DNA from: Bradyrhizobium cosmicum
GTDB taxonomy: Bacteria; Pseudomonadota; Alphaproteobacteria; Rhizobiales; Xanthobacteraceae
DNA length: 64,000 nt
Direction: 5' to 3'
Assembly: GCF_007290395.2 (NCBI RefSeq)
Contig: NZ_CP041656.2
Location: 1,736,001-1,800,000 of the forward strand
The notes beneath the pieces are model-generated. The model did no database searches, had not been told where the DNA came from, and was given only the letters and a program-made list of their open reading frames with translations. The translations under genes and the position numbers were made by a program. Of this stretch, positions 19,764 to 26,991 are shown piece by piece; the stretch's first letter is position 1; the number at the start of each line of letters is the position of its first letter.

Positions 19764-21410
19764 ATGGACAGATTTGATTATGTGATCGTCGGCGCGGGGT
19801 CAGCGGGTTGCGTGCTCACCAGCCGGCTGAGCGAAGATCCCTCGACCAGCGTCTGCGTGCTGGAGGCGGGGCCGAGCGACTGGCATCCCTACATCCATCT
19901 GCCGGCGGGCTTCATCAAGACCTTCCACATGAAGAGCATCAACTGGGCCTACCAGCAGGAGCCGGGGCCCTGGACCGGCGGGCGCAGCATTTATGCGCCG
20001 CGCGGCAAGACGCTCGGCGGCTCGTCCTCGATCAACGGTCACATCTACAATCGCGGCCAGCGGATGGATTTCGACACCTGGGCGCAGATGGGCAATCGCG
20101 GCTGGGGCTATGCCGACGTGCTGCCTTACTTCAAGCGGCTGGAGAAGCGGGTCGGCGAGGGCGACAACACGTTTCGCGGGCGTGACGGCAAGCTCACGGT
20201 CACGACGATGGAGTGGCGCGATCCGCTCTGCGAGGCCTTCATGGAAGGTGCGGTGAGCCTCGGCATCCCGCGCAACCCCGACTACAACGGTGCGAAGCAG
20301 GAGGGCGTCTCCTACTGCCAGCGCACCATCGACAAGGGCCTGCGTGTGTCCGGCTCGACGGCCTTCCTCAAGCCCGCGATGAAGCGGCCCAACGTGCATG
20401 TGCACACGCACGCGCACGCGACCGAGATCATCTTCGAGGGCAAGCGCGCCGTCGGCGTGCGCTACATCAAGGGCGGCCGCGGCGGCACCTCGGTGGAAGT
20501 GCGCGCCAACAAGGAAGTGATCCTGTCCGGCGGTACCTATAATTCGCCGCAGTTGCTGCAGCTCTCCGGCATCGGCTCGCCCGATCTGCTCGGCGCGCAC
20601 GGCATCCAGGTGCGTCACGCCCTGCCTGTTGGTGAGGGCCTGCAAGATCACTACGCCCCGCGAACGGTAGCGCGCGTCAAGGACATCAAGACCATCAACG
20701 AGCTCCGCCGCGGCGTCTCGCTGTGGATCGAGGCGCTGAAATGGGCGACCGCGCGCCGCGGCTTGCTCTCGCTGTCGCCGACCATGGTCTATTGCTTCTG
20801 GCATTCGGGCGAGAGCGCCGACAGCTCCGATTTGCAGCTCACCTTCACGCCGGCGAGCTACAAGGAAGGCGTGCAGGGCCAGCTCGAGGACGAGCCCGGC
20901 ATGACGGTCGCCTCCTGGCAGCAGCGCCCCGAGAGCCGCGGCTATGTCCGCATCCGCTCCAATGATCCGTTCGCCCCGCCGATCATCCAGACCAACTATC
21001 TCGACGCCGAGCTCGACCGCCGCGTCATCGTCGGCGGCATGAAGCTCGCGCGGCGCCTGCTGAAGAGCGCACCGCTGTCGCCCTATTACGCCTATGAGGA
21101 TTTCCCGGGCCCCAACATCAACACCGATGACGAATTCCTCGCCGCCGCCACCGAACGCGGCACCACCACCTTCCACCCCGGCTGCACCTGCCGCATGGGC
21201 CCGGCGGATTCGAGCTGGGCGGTGGTCGACGACCAGCTCCGCGTCCACGGTCTCGAAGGCCTCCGCGTCATCGATGCGTCGGTCATGCCGCGCATGATCT
21301 CGGCGAACCTCAACGCCTCCACCATGATGATCGCCGACCGCGCCTCGGACCTCATCCGCGGCAAGACCCCGATGGAAGCCGCGCGCATCCCGGACGCTGC
21401 GGTGGCGTGA
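19764..21410 (+). CDS. GMC-family FAD oxidoreductase, choline dehydrogenase-like
   Basis: 548 residues. FAD-binding N-terminus FDYVIVGAGSAGCVLTSRL, the GMC signature GKTLGGSSSINGHIYNRG, and a C-terminal block with the active-site His (TTFHPGCTCRMG) and the Asn in RMISANLNASTMMIADRA. The usual reaction is oxidation of a primary alcohol to the aldehyde; choline, other alcohols or sugar alcohols are possible. No betaine aldehyde dehydrogenase is near, so a choline role is not supported. The ATG at 19764 is chosen at the FAD motif; it follows the acetyltransferase closely. Confidence 0.92.
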   Translation: MDRFDYVIVGAGSAGCVLTSRLSEDPSTSVCVLEAGPSDWHPYIHLPAGFIKTFHMKSINWAYQQEPGPWTGGRSIYAPRGKTLGGSSSINGHIYNRGQRMDFDTWAQMGNRGWGYADVLPYFKRLEKRVGEGDNTFRGRDGKLTVTTMEWRDPLCEAFMEGAVSLGIPRNPDYNGAKQEGVSYCQRTIDKGLRVSGSTAFLKPAMKRPNVHVHTHAHATEIIFEGKRAVGVRYIKGGRGGTSVEVRANKEVILSGGTYNSPQLLQLSGIGSPDLLGAHGIQVRHALPVGEGLQDHYAPRTVARVKDIKTINELRRGVSLWIEALKWATARRGLLSLSPTMVYCFWHSGESADSSDLQLTFTPASYKEGVQGQLEDEPGMTVASWQQRPESRGYVRIRSNDPFAPPIIQTNYLDAELDRRVIVGGMKLARRLLKSAPLSPYYAYEDFPGPNINTDDEFLAAATERGTTTFHPGCTCRMGPADSSWAVVDDQLRVHGLEGLRVIDASVMPRMISANLNASTMMIADRASDLIRGKTPMEAARIPDAAVA

Positions 21411-21419
21411 GGTTTCGTC

Positions 21420-21442
21420 GGGTGGGTGATGCTCACCCACCC
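21420..21442. terminator. Perfect 10-bp hairpin after the GMC gene
   Basis: GGGTGGGTGA and TCACCCACCC are separated by 3 bases. It could end transcription or serve as a palindromic repeat; no U-tract follows. Confidence 0.4.
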
Positions 21443-21462
21443 CGCCCTGAGGTTTCTTATTC

Positions 21463-21506
21463 TGTAGCTACAAGATATTGACGGCCACCTAAATCGTAGC
21501 TACATT
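21463..21506 (+). promoter_or_regulatory. brnTA promoter with two palindromic operators
   Basis: TTGACG (21478-21483), a 17-base spacer and TACATT (21501-21506) form a sigma-70-type promoter. Two copies of the palindrome GTAGCTAC lie at 21464-21471 and 21496-21503, 32 bases apart (about three helical turns): one upstream of the -35 and one over the -10. This fits autorepression by the BrnA antitoxin, which is known in this family. The expected start of transcription, about 21513, falls at the toxin ATG (21514). Confidence 0.6.
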
Positions 21507-21513
21507 AAAAATA

Positions 21514-21774
21514 ATGAAAATCGTCTGGGATGAACCGAAGCGGCTCGCCAACCTCGACAAGCATGGGCTGGATTTTGCCGATCTCGACGAAGCCTTCTTC
21601 GACACCGCGCTGGTCATTCCGTCACAAAGCAACAGCAAGCGCTGGATCGCGGTCGGCGCGAGTATCCGTGGCGTCATCGTCGTCGTATTCGCCCGGCTGG
21701 GACGCGAAGGCGTCAGCATCATCAGCATGCGACCGGCAAGCCGCAGCGAAAGGAAACTCTATGCCGAACGCTAG
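21514..21774 (+). CDS. brnT: BrnT-family toxin
   Basis: 86 residues. The sequence has the BrnT hallmarks: N-terminal IVWDEPKRLANLDKHGLDF, then IAVGASIRGVIVVVFARLG and the late IISMRPASRSERKLY. BrnT is a RelE-fold ribonuclease that stops growth when free of its antitoxin. It is the first gene of the pair and overlaps brnA by 14 bases, the usual order for this system. The predicted promoter places the transcript start at or next to the ATG, so translation may be leaderless; no ribosome site is present. Confidence 0.9.
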   Translation: MKIVWDEPKRLANLDKHGLDFADLDEAFFDTALVIPSQSNSKRWIAVGASIRGVIVVVFARLGREGVSIISMRPASRSERKLYAER

Positions 21775-22054
21775 GAAGAAGTCGAACTATACAAAGAAGG
21801 ACCTGCGCGCGGTCAGCGATAATCCGGAGCTGACCAAGGCCGATTTCGCCAAGGCGCGGCCCTTCTCTGAAGTCTTCCCTGATCTCAGTGCATCTATCCG
21901 CAAGGGCCGGGGGCCGAACAAGGCGCCGACAAAGAAGCTCGTCTCCCTCCGCCTCAGCCCGGAAGTGGTCGAGCATTTCAAATCGACCGGACCGGGCTGG
22001 CAATCGCGGATCGACGAGACCTTGCGCAAGGCGGTGAAGCGCAAGGCGTCGTGA
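21761..22054 (+). CDS. brnA: BrnA-family antitoxin
   Basis: 97 residues. A basic, disordered N-terminal part that should wrap the toxin is followed by a ribbon-helix-helix DNA-binding C-terminus (KKLVSLRLSPEVVEHFKSTG, then QSRIDETLRKAV). It neutralises BrnT and represses the promoter as a complex. Its ATG lies inside brnT and has AAAGGAA upstream, so it is well translated and coupled to the toxin. Candidate binding sites are the GTAGCTAC palindromes at 21464 and 21496. Confidence 0.9.
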   Translation: MPNARKKSNYTKKDLRAVSDNPELTKADFAKARPFSEVFPDLSASIRKGRGPNKAPTKKLVSLRLSPEVVEHFKSTGPGWQSRIDETLRKAVKRKAS

Positions 22055-22440
22055 GACCTGGAATTGGGTTGACGCGTCCCGTCGGGCAAAACACCCTGCA
22101 CCCCGTCAACCCCTCCCCGCAAAAATATTCCACTTTACCGAAATTCGGAATTGCGGCATATATCCACGCAGCCCGGCCCGACGAAGAGGGGCGGTTCGCG
22201 AGTCGTTCGAAGCGCGGGCCGGGTTGCGGTGGACGCGGCAGCGTTGGCACGATCGGTAGCGGGCAGGGCGGGTAGTCCCTGTGAGTCCGCGGCCGCGTGC
22301 AGACGGACGGCGCTGAGCGCGTACGGCAAAACCGTGTGGTCCTGGCCGTCGTTGCTACGGTCAAGCCTTTGCGGAGATGTGCGCGAGCCCAACCGGGCGG
22401 ACGGCATTGTCAATTCGCGGGGTGAGGGAGGCCAGAAGGA

Positions 22441-22600
22441 AAGTTCGGCTCCCGGGAGAGCACGGCATAAGCCGTCCGACCATCGCGCAGGGAAGGCCGT
22501 GTGATCGGCGACACCTGTATGCTGCTGTGCGGTCTCTTTGCGCTACATTTCGCGCAGCAGACCGTGGGTGCCAAGCCGGCACCCGGCCTTCCCTGCGCCC
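22441..22600 (+). ncRNA. Candidate structured RNA with a three-way junction
   Basis: Helices seen by eye: a 15-bp perfect stem GCGCAGGGAAGGCCG (22486-22500) with CGGCCTTCCCTGCGC (22584-22598); inside it a 10-bp stem 22522-22531 with 22551-22560 and a 6-bp stem 22567-22572 with 22578-22583. Two short hairpins precede it (22449-22462 and 22463-22476, loop ATAA). In the 10-bp stem one pair is U-G on the plus strand but A-C on the minus strand, so the plus strand is favoured. No promoter or terminator is evident. It may be a mobile palindromic repeat rather than an RNA gene. Confidence 0.4.
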
Positions 22601-22714
22601 TCTTTGCTTGGGGCGATGGAGAGAGCAAAGCTCGGGCGAAACGCGCCGCGAGGACGCGAAGGTGTGTCTGCGATTTCAGACGAGAATGGGAGAAGGCGAC
22701 GCTGCCCCTTGCTC

Positions 22715-22801
22715 CGTCATTGCGAGGAGCCCTTGCGACGAAGCAATCCAGACTGTCACCGCGGAGGAATTCTGGATTGCTTCGCTGCGCTCGCAATGAC
22801 G
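22715..22801. repeat. Palindromic element, CGTCATTGCGAG family (copy 2)
   Basis: Starts CGTCATTGCGAGGAGC and ends CTGCGCTCGCAATGACG, with AAGCAATCCAGA and TCTGGATTGCTT as an inner pair: a long near-perfect hairpin. Confidence 0.85.
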
Positions 22802-22832
22802 ACGTGGAGGCAGCGTGCTCAAAATCTCTCAC

Positions 22833-22962
22833 CGTCACCCTGAGGTGGCCGCTTCTTCAGCGGCCCTCGAAGGGCGACGGCCCGGCTGCATCTTGGCCGT
22901 GCATCCTTCGAGGCTCCCGGCGCGATGCTGTGCATCGCGCCACTCGCACCTCAGGATGACGG
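22833..22962. repeat. Palindromic element, CGTCACCCTGAGG family (copy 1)
   Basis: Ends CGTCACCCTGAGGTGGCC and CACCTCAGGATGACGG are complementary; the middle has CCCTCGAAGGGCGACGG and CATCCTTCGAGG. A second copy in the opposite orientation lies at 53536-53632 and a partial one at 60914-61024. Confidence 0.85.
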
Positions 22963-22979
22963 GACTGATAGCAGCGAAC

Positions 22980-23822
22980 TCACACTTCCCTTCGGCTCAA
23001 GAACGCCAGCCGCTCGAACAGATGCACGTCCTGCTCGTTCTTCAGCAGCGCGCCGTGCAGCGGCGGGATCAGCTTGCGCGGATCGCGCTCGCGCAGTTGC
23101 TCGACACTCATGTCTTCGTTGAGCAGCAGCTTCAGCCAGTCCAAAAGCTCCGACGTCGACGGCTTCTTCTTCAGGCCGGGCACCTCGCGGACCTCGAAGA
23201 AGATCCGCAGTGCTTCCTCGACGAGGCGCTTCTTGATGCCGGGGAAGTGGACGTCGACGATGCGGCCCATCGTGTCGGCGTCGGGAAACTTGATGTAGTG
23301 GAAGAAGCAGCGGCGCAGGAACGCGTCAGGCAGCTCCTTCTCGTTGTTGGAGGTGATCATCATGATCGGGCGCTGCTTCGCCTTGATCGTTTCGCCGGTC
23401 TCGTAGACATGGAATTCCATGCGGTCGAGCTCGAGCAGCAGATCGTTCGGGAATTCGATGTCGGCCTTGTCGATCTCGTCGATCAGGAGCACCGGGCGCT
23501 GCTCGGCGGCGAAGGCCTCCCACAGCTTGCCGCGCTTGATGTAATTCCTGATGTCCGAGACCCTGGCATCGCCGAGCTGGCTGTCGCGCAGGCGCGACAC
23601 CGCGTCGTATTCGTAGAGGCCCTGCTGCGCCTTGGTGGTGGACTTGATGTGCCAGGTCAGCAGCGGCGCGTTCAGCGCCTTCGCCACTTCTTCCGCCAGC
23701 ACCGTCTTGCCGGTGCCGGGCTCGCCCTTGATGAGCAGCGGGCGCTCCAGCACGATCGAGGCATTGACGGCGACCTTGAGATCGTCGGTCGCAACATAGT
23801 CCTTGGTGCCGGTAAATTTCAT
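22980..23822 (-). CDS. MoxR-family AAA+ ATPase
   Basis: 280 residues. Walker A GEPGTGKT (33-40), Walker B VLLIDEIDKAD (111-121), sensor region MMITSNNEKELPDAFLRRC with the arginine finger. MoxR ATPases act as chaperones that insert cofactors or assemble complexes together with a von Willebrand A partner; CoxD with CoxE is the best-known example. The VWA partner here is encoded divergently at 24285, with a small membrane-protein gene between. Its target is unknown; no CO dehydrogenase or methanol dehydrogenase genes are in view. Confidence 0.92.
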   Translation of the reverse strand: MKFTGTKDYVATDDLKVAVNASIVLERPLLIKGEPGTGKTVLAEEVAKALNAPLLTWHIKSTTKAQQGLYEYDAVSRLRDSQLGDARVSDIRNYIKRGKLWEAFAAEQRPVLLIDEIDKADIEFPNDLLLELDRMEFHVYETGETIKAKQRPIMMITSNNEKELPDAFLRRCFFHYIKFPDADTMGRIVDVHFPGIKKRLVEEALRIFFEVREVPGLKKKPSTSELLDWLKLLLNEDMSVEQLRERDPRKLIPPLHGALLKNEQDVHLFERLAFLSRREV

Positions 23823-23915
23823 CGCGCGTCCTTGTTGGTCGTCGTCCCAGGTTCGGCCCTGGTCGCGACATGGGAACGGCCGCGCATGGCGGCCGTTCCT
23901 GGTTCGGTCAGGCTT

Positions 23916-24161
23916 TCAGACCCGTTTTATCAGCGAAAGGATGACAAGCACAATCACCGCGCCGATCGTGGCGTCCACGATGGCGCCGACCGTGCCGGTG
24001 GCGAGCCCGATGTGCAGCTGAGGCAGCACATAGCTCGCAACGAGGGCACCGATGATGCCGACCACGATGTTGCCTACCAGCCCAAATCCCGCCCCATGGA
24101 CAATCTTGCCGGCAAGCCAGCCTGCGATCGCGCCGATGATGAGCGCTGCGAGAATTCCCAT
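23916..24161 (-). CDS. GlsB/YeaQ/YmgE-family stress-response membrane protein
   Basis: 81 residues with three hydrophobic segments rich in Gly and Ala: MGILAALIIGAIAGWLAGKI, then FGLVGNIVVGIIGALVASYV and a C-terminal AIVDATIGAVIVLVILSLI. This is the transglycosylase-associated/YeaQ family of small inner-membrane proteins, linked to stress in other bacteria; their function is not known in detail. The ATG at 24161 has GGGGA upstream; an earlier TTG would add five residues. It lies between the MoxR gene and the divergent VWA gene. Confidence 0.9.
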   Translation of the reverse strand: MGILAALIIGAIAGWLAGKIVHGAGFGLVGNIVVGIIGALVASYVLPQLHIGLATGTVGAIVDATIGAVIVLVILSLIKRV

Positions 24162-24284
24162 TACAAACGTCCCCAAAACAACCCCGTGAAGCAGCTAATT
24201 CTAGAGCAAAAAGCCTCCCGGTCCAGCACCCGGCGGCGGCTTCCGCCCCTTGACGTCGGCCCCCCGACGGGCAATCTGTCACCC

Positions 24285-25460
24285 ATGTTTCTGCAATTCT
24301 TTACGTCTCTGCGCGATGCGCAGGTCCCCGTGACGCTGCGCGAATACCTCACGCTGATGGAGGCGCTCGACGCTGACCTCGCGGACTACTCGGTCGAGAA
24401 TTTCTACTATCTGTCCCGCACCTCGCTGGTGAAGGACGAGCGCAATCTCGACAAGTTCGACCGGGTCTTCGGCACGGTGTTCAAGGGGCTGGAAAGCCTG
24501 CTCGACGCCATGGAGAAGGCCGAGATCCCCGAGGAGTGGCTGAAGAAGCTCGCCGAGAAGTACCTGTCCGAGGAAGAGAAGAAGCAGATCGAGGCCATGG
24601 GCTGGGACAAGCTCATGGAGACGTTGAAGAAGCGCCTCGAGGAGCAGAAAGGCCGTCACCAGGGCGGCTCGAAGTGGATCGGCACGGCCGGCACCTCGCC
24701 GTTCGGCGCCCACGGCTACAATCCCGAAGGCGTCCGCATCGGCCAGGACAAGAACCGCAACAACCGCGCCGTGAAGGTGTGGGACAAGCGCGAGTTCAAG
24801 GACCTCGACGGCAATGTCGAACTCGGCATCCGCAACATCAAGGTGGCGCTGCGCCGCCTGCGCAAGTTCGCGCGCACCGGCGCGCCCGACGAACTCGATC
24901 TCGACACCACCATTCGCGAGACCGCCAATCACGGCTACCTCGACGTGCACATGCGGCCCGAGCGGCGCAATGCGGTCAAGCTGCTGGTGTTCTTCGACAT
25001 CGGAGGCTCGATGGACGCGCATATCGAGCAGGTCGAGGAGCTGTTCTCGGCGGCGAAGAGCGAGTTCAAGCACATGGAGTATTTCTACTTCCACAACTGC
25101 CTCTATGAAGGCGTATGGAAGCAGAACAAGCGCCGCTTCACCGACCGCACCCCGACCTGGGACGTGCTGCACAAATATCCGCACGACTACAAGATCGTGT
25201 TCGTCGGCGACGCCTCGATGAGCCCTTACGAGATCATGGTGCCCGGCGGCTCGGTCGAGCATGTCAACGAGGAGCCCGGCTCGGTCTGGCTCGACCGCAT
25301 CATCCGCACCTATCCGCATGCGGTGTGGCTCAATCCGGTCGCCCAGAAGCACTGGGACTATTCGGAATCGACCACGATCATCAAACGTATTTTCGCCAAT
25401 CGCATGTTCCCGATCACGATCGAGGGTCTCGAAGGTGCGATGAAGGAATTGACGCACTAG
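24285..25460 (+). CDS. VWA-domain protein, CoxE-like
   Basis: 391 residues. The N-terminal part is helical (LREYLTLMEALDADLADYS); residues about 80-130 are highly charged. The C-terminal von Willebrand A domain follows strand KLLVFFDIGGSM, where the usual DxSxS metal site reads D238-I-G240-G-S242, so the first Ser is replaced by Gly. It likely works with the MoxR ATPase encoded at 22980 to load or assemble a metalloprotein. The ATG at 24285 is the start of conserved sequence; no strong ribosome site precedes it. Confidence 0.88.
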   Translation: MFLQFFTSLRDAQVPVTLREYLTLMEALDADLADYSVENFYYLSRTSLVKDERNLDKFDRVFGTVFKGLESLLDAMEKAEIPEEWLKKLAEKYLSEEEKKQIEAMGWDKLMETLKKRLEEQKGRHQGGSKWIGTAGTSPFGAHGYNPEGVRIGQDKNRNNRAVKVWDKREFKDLDGNVELGIRNIKVALRRLRKFARTGAPDELDLDTTIRETANHGYLDVHMRPERRNAVKLLVFFDIGGSMDAHIEQVEELFSAAKSEFKHMEYFYFHNCLYEGVWKQNKRRFTDRTPTWDVLHKYPHDYKIVFVGDASMSPYEIMVPGGSVEHVNEEPGSVWLDRIIRTYPHAVWLNPVAQKHWDYSESTTIIKRIFANRMFPITIEGLEGAMKELTH

Positions 25461-25465
25461 CTTCT

Positions 25466-25570
25466 CGTCATTCCGGGGCGCGCGTAGCGTGAACCCGGAA
25501 TCCATCGGGCCGCAATGTTCGTCGACAAATGGATTCCGGGCTCGATGCTGCGCATCGCCCCGGAATGACG
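25466..25570. repeat. Palindromic element, CGTCATTCCGGGGC type
   Basis: CGTCATTCCGGGGCGCG at the left end is complementary to CGCCCCGGAATGACG at the right end; GGAATCCATCGGG and TGGATTCCGGG form an inner pair. It lies between the VWA and rhodanese genes. Confidence 0.85.
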
Positions 25571-25588
25571 AAAGAGAAGGGAAGACCC

Positions 25589-26002
25589 ATGCCCCAAAAC
25601 ATCACCCGCGGCATCAAGGCGCTGATCGACGAGGCCAATGCCGAGATCGAGACGCTCAATGCCAAGGAGGCCATCGAGATCTCCAAGAACGGCGACGTCG
25701 TCATCGTCGACATTCGCGATCCCCGCGAGATCGAGCGCGACGGCCGCATCCCCGGCGCATTCGCCTGCACCCGCGGCATGCTCGAATTCTGGATCGATCC
25801 GCAGAGCCCGTACGCAAAGCCGATCTTCCAGGAAGACAAGAAGTTCGTGTTCCACTGCGCCGGCGGCCTGCGCTCCGCGCTCGCGGCCAAGACCGCAAAG
25901 GACATGGGCTTGAAGCCCGTCGCCCACATCGCAGGCGGCTATGCCGCTTGGCGCGATGCCGGCGGCCCGACGGAGCAGTGGGAGCCGAAGAAGAAAGCTT
26001 AG
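25589..26002 (+). CDS. Rhodanese-like sulfurtransferase, single domain
   Basis: 137 residues, one rhodanese domain. An N-terminal helix is followed by NGDVVIVDIRDPREIERDG and the active-site loop with Cys90 in FHCAGGLRSA; the C-terminus has HIAGGYAAWRDAGGP. The Cys carries a persulphide in family members. The loop residues AGGLRS suggest thiosulphate sulfurtransferase activity, but the donor is not known. The ATG at 25589 follows GAGAAGGGA. A two-domain sulfurtransferase gene comes next. Confidence 0.9.
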   Translation: MPQNITRGIKALIDEANAEIETLNAKEAIEISKNGDVVIVDIRDPREIERDGRIPGAFACTRGMLEFWIDPQSPYAKPIFQEDKKFVFHCAGGLRSALAAKTAKDMGLKPVAHIAGGYAAWRDAGGPTEQWEPKKKA

Positions 26003-26035
26003 ATTGGACGAAAGCTATCACCACGCGTCATGCCC

Positions 26036-26108
26036 GGGCTTGTCCCGGGCATCCACGTCTTAGCCGTAACGAAGAACGTGGATGGCCGGGACAAGCCCGG
26101 CCATGACG
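26036..26108. repeat. Palindromic element between the two rhodanese genes
   Basis: CGTCATGCCCGGGCTTGTCC and GGACAAGCCCGGCCATGACG are complementary arms; ATCCACGTCTT and GAACGTGGAT form the inner stem. The whole could form a cruciform or a long RNA hairpin. Confidence 0.85.
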
Positions 26109-26134
26109 ACTGAGACAATTGCCGGAGCATGCCC

Positions 26135-26989
26135 ATGACCGCCACCGACCCCCTCGTCTCCACCGAATGGCTCGCCGCCCACATCAACGACGCCAACGTC
26201 AAGGTGCTCGACGCCAGCTTCAAGCTGCCGGGTGTGCTGCCGCTGCCGAAGGACGATTATCTCGCCGCGCATCTGCCGGGCGCGGCGTTCTTCGACGTCG
26301 ATGCGGTGTCGGATCATTCCAACCCGCTGCCGCACATGTATCCGAGCGCCGAGCAGTTCGGCCGTGACGTCGGCAATCTCGGCATCTCCAATGCCGACAC
26401 GGTCGTGCTCTACGATGCCGGCGGCTGGGTCGCCGCGCCTCGCGCGTGGTGGATGTTCCTGGCCTTCGGCCACAGCAACGTGCGCATCCTCAATGGCGGT
26501 CTGAAGAAGTGGCGCGCCGAGGGACGTCCCGTCGAGAGCGGCGAGGTGAAGCCGAAGCCCGCGAGCTTCAAGGCGAGCTACGATTCAAAGCGCGTGCGCA
26601 GCATGCAGCAACTGATCGCCAACGTCGAAAGCCGCGCCGAGCAGGTGATCGACGCGCGCGCCGCCGACCGTTTCGAGGGCCGCGCGCCCGAGCCGCGCGC
26701 GGGCATCCGCTCCGGCCACATCCCCGGCGCTCGCAACGTGCCTTACAATCTCTTGTTCGATGCTGCGACCGGCACGATGAAGCCGCTGGACGATCTGCGC
26801 GCCGCCTTCACCAATGCCGGCGTCAAGCTCGATGCGCCCATCGTGACCAGCTGCGGCTCCGGCGTCTCCGCCGGCGTGCTGACGCTCGCGCTCTATCGCC
26901 TCGGCATGACCGACACCGCTCTCTACGACGGCTCGTGGTCGGAATGGGGCCAGGAAAAAGGCCCGCCGATCGCGACCGGGCCGGCGTAA
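26135..26989 (+). CDS. sseA: 3-mercaptopyruvate sulfurtransferase
   Basis: 284 residues with two rhodanese domains; only the second holds the active Cys (Cys240), in the loop CGSGVSA that marks 3-mercaptopyruvate sulfurtransferases (E. coli SseA has CGSGVTA). The first domain has the expected Asp in LYDAGGW where a Cys would be. The enzyme moves sulphur from 3-mercaptopyruvate to a thiol acceptor. GGAG at 26124-26127 suits the ATG at 26135 better than the ATG two codons upstream (26129), which is too close. Confidence 0.92.
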   Translation: MTATDPLVSTEWLAAHINDANVKVLDASFKLPGVLPLPKDDYLAAHLPGAAFFDVDAVSDHSNPLPHMYPSAEQFGRDVGNLGISNADTVVLYDAGGWVAAPRAWWMFLAFGHSNVRILNGGLKKWRAEGRPVESGEVKPKPASFKASYDSKRVRSMQQLIANVESRAEQVIDARAADRFEGRAPEPRAGIRSGHIPGARNVPYNLLFDAATGTMKPLDDLRAAFTNAGVKLDAPIVTSCGSGVSAGVLTLALYRLGMTDTALYDGSWSEWGQEKGPPIATGPA

Positions 26990-26991
26990 TC

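Larger units (their letters stand above)
22055..22979. other. 925-bp stretch without a convincing gene, made of repeats and a structured segment
   Basis: Reading frames here lack family likeness. The stretch contains a dense palindromic segment (22441-22600, listed separately), a CGTCATTGCGAG element (22715-22801) and a CGTCACCCTGAGG element (22833-22962). The part 22055-22440 has no feature I can name. From memory, similar sequence recurs in other Bradyrhizobium genomes, which I could not check here. Confidence 0.6.

Noticed and set aside
19800..21440. Long minus-strand frame opposite the GMC oxidoreductase
   Set aside because: Antisense shadow with no recognisable domain.
22244..22262. Second sigma-54-like site TGGCACG
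   Set aside because: The -12 element TTGC is missing at the right distance.
22051..22980. Several short frames of 60-150 codons after brnA
   Set aside because: They run through palindromic repeats, change strand freely and have no family motifs.
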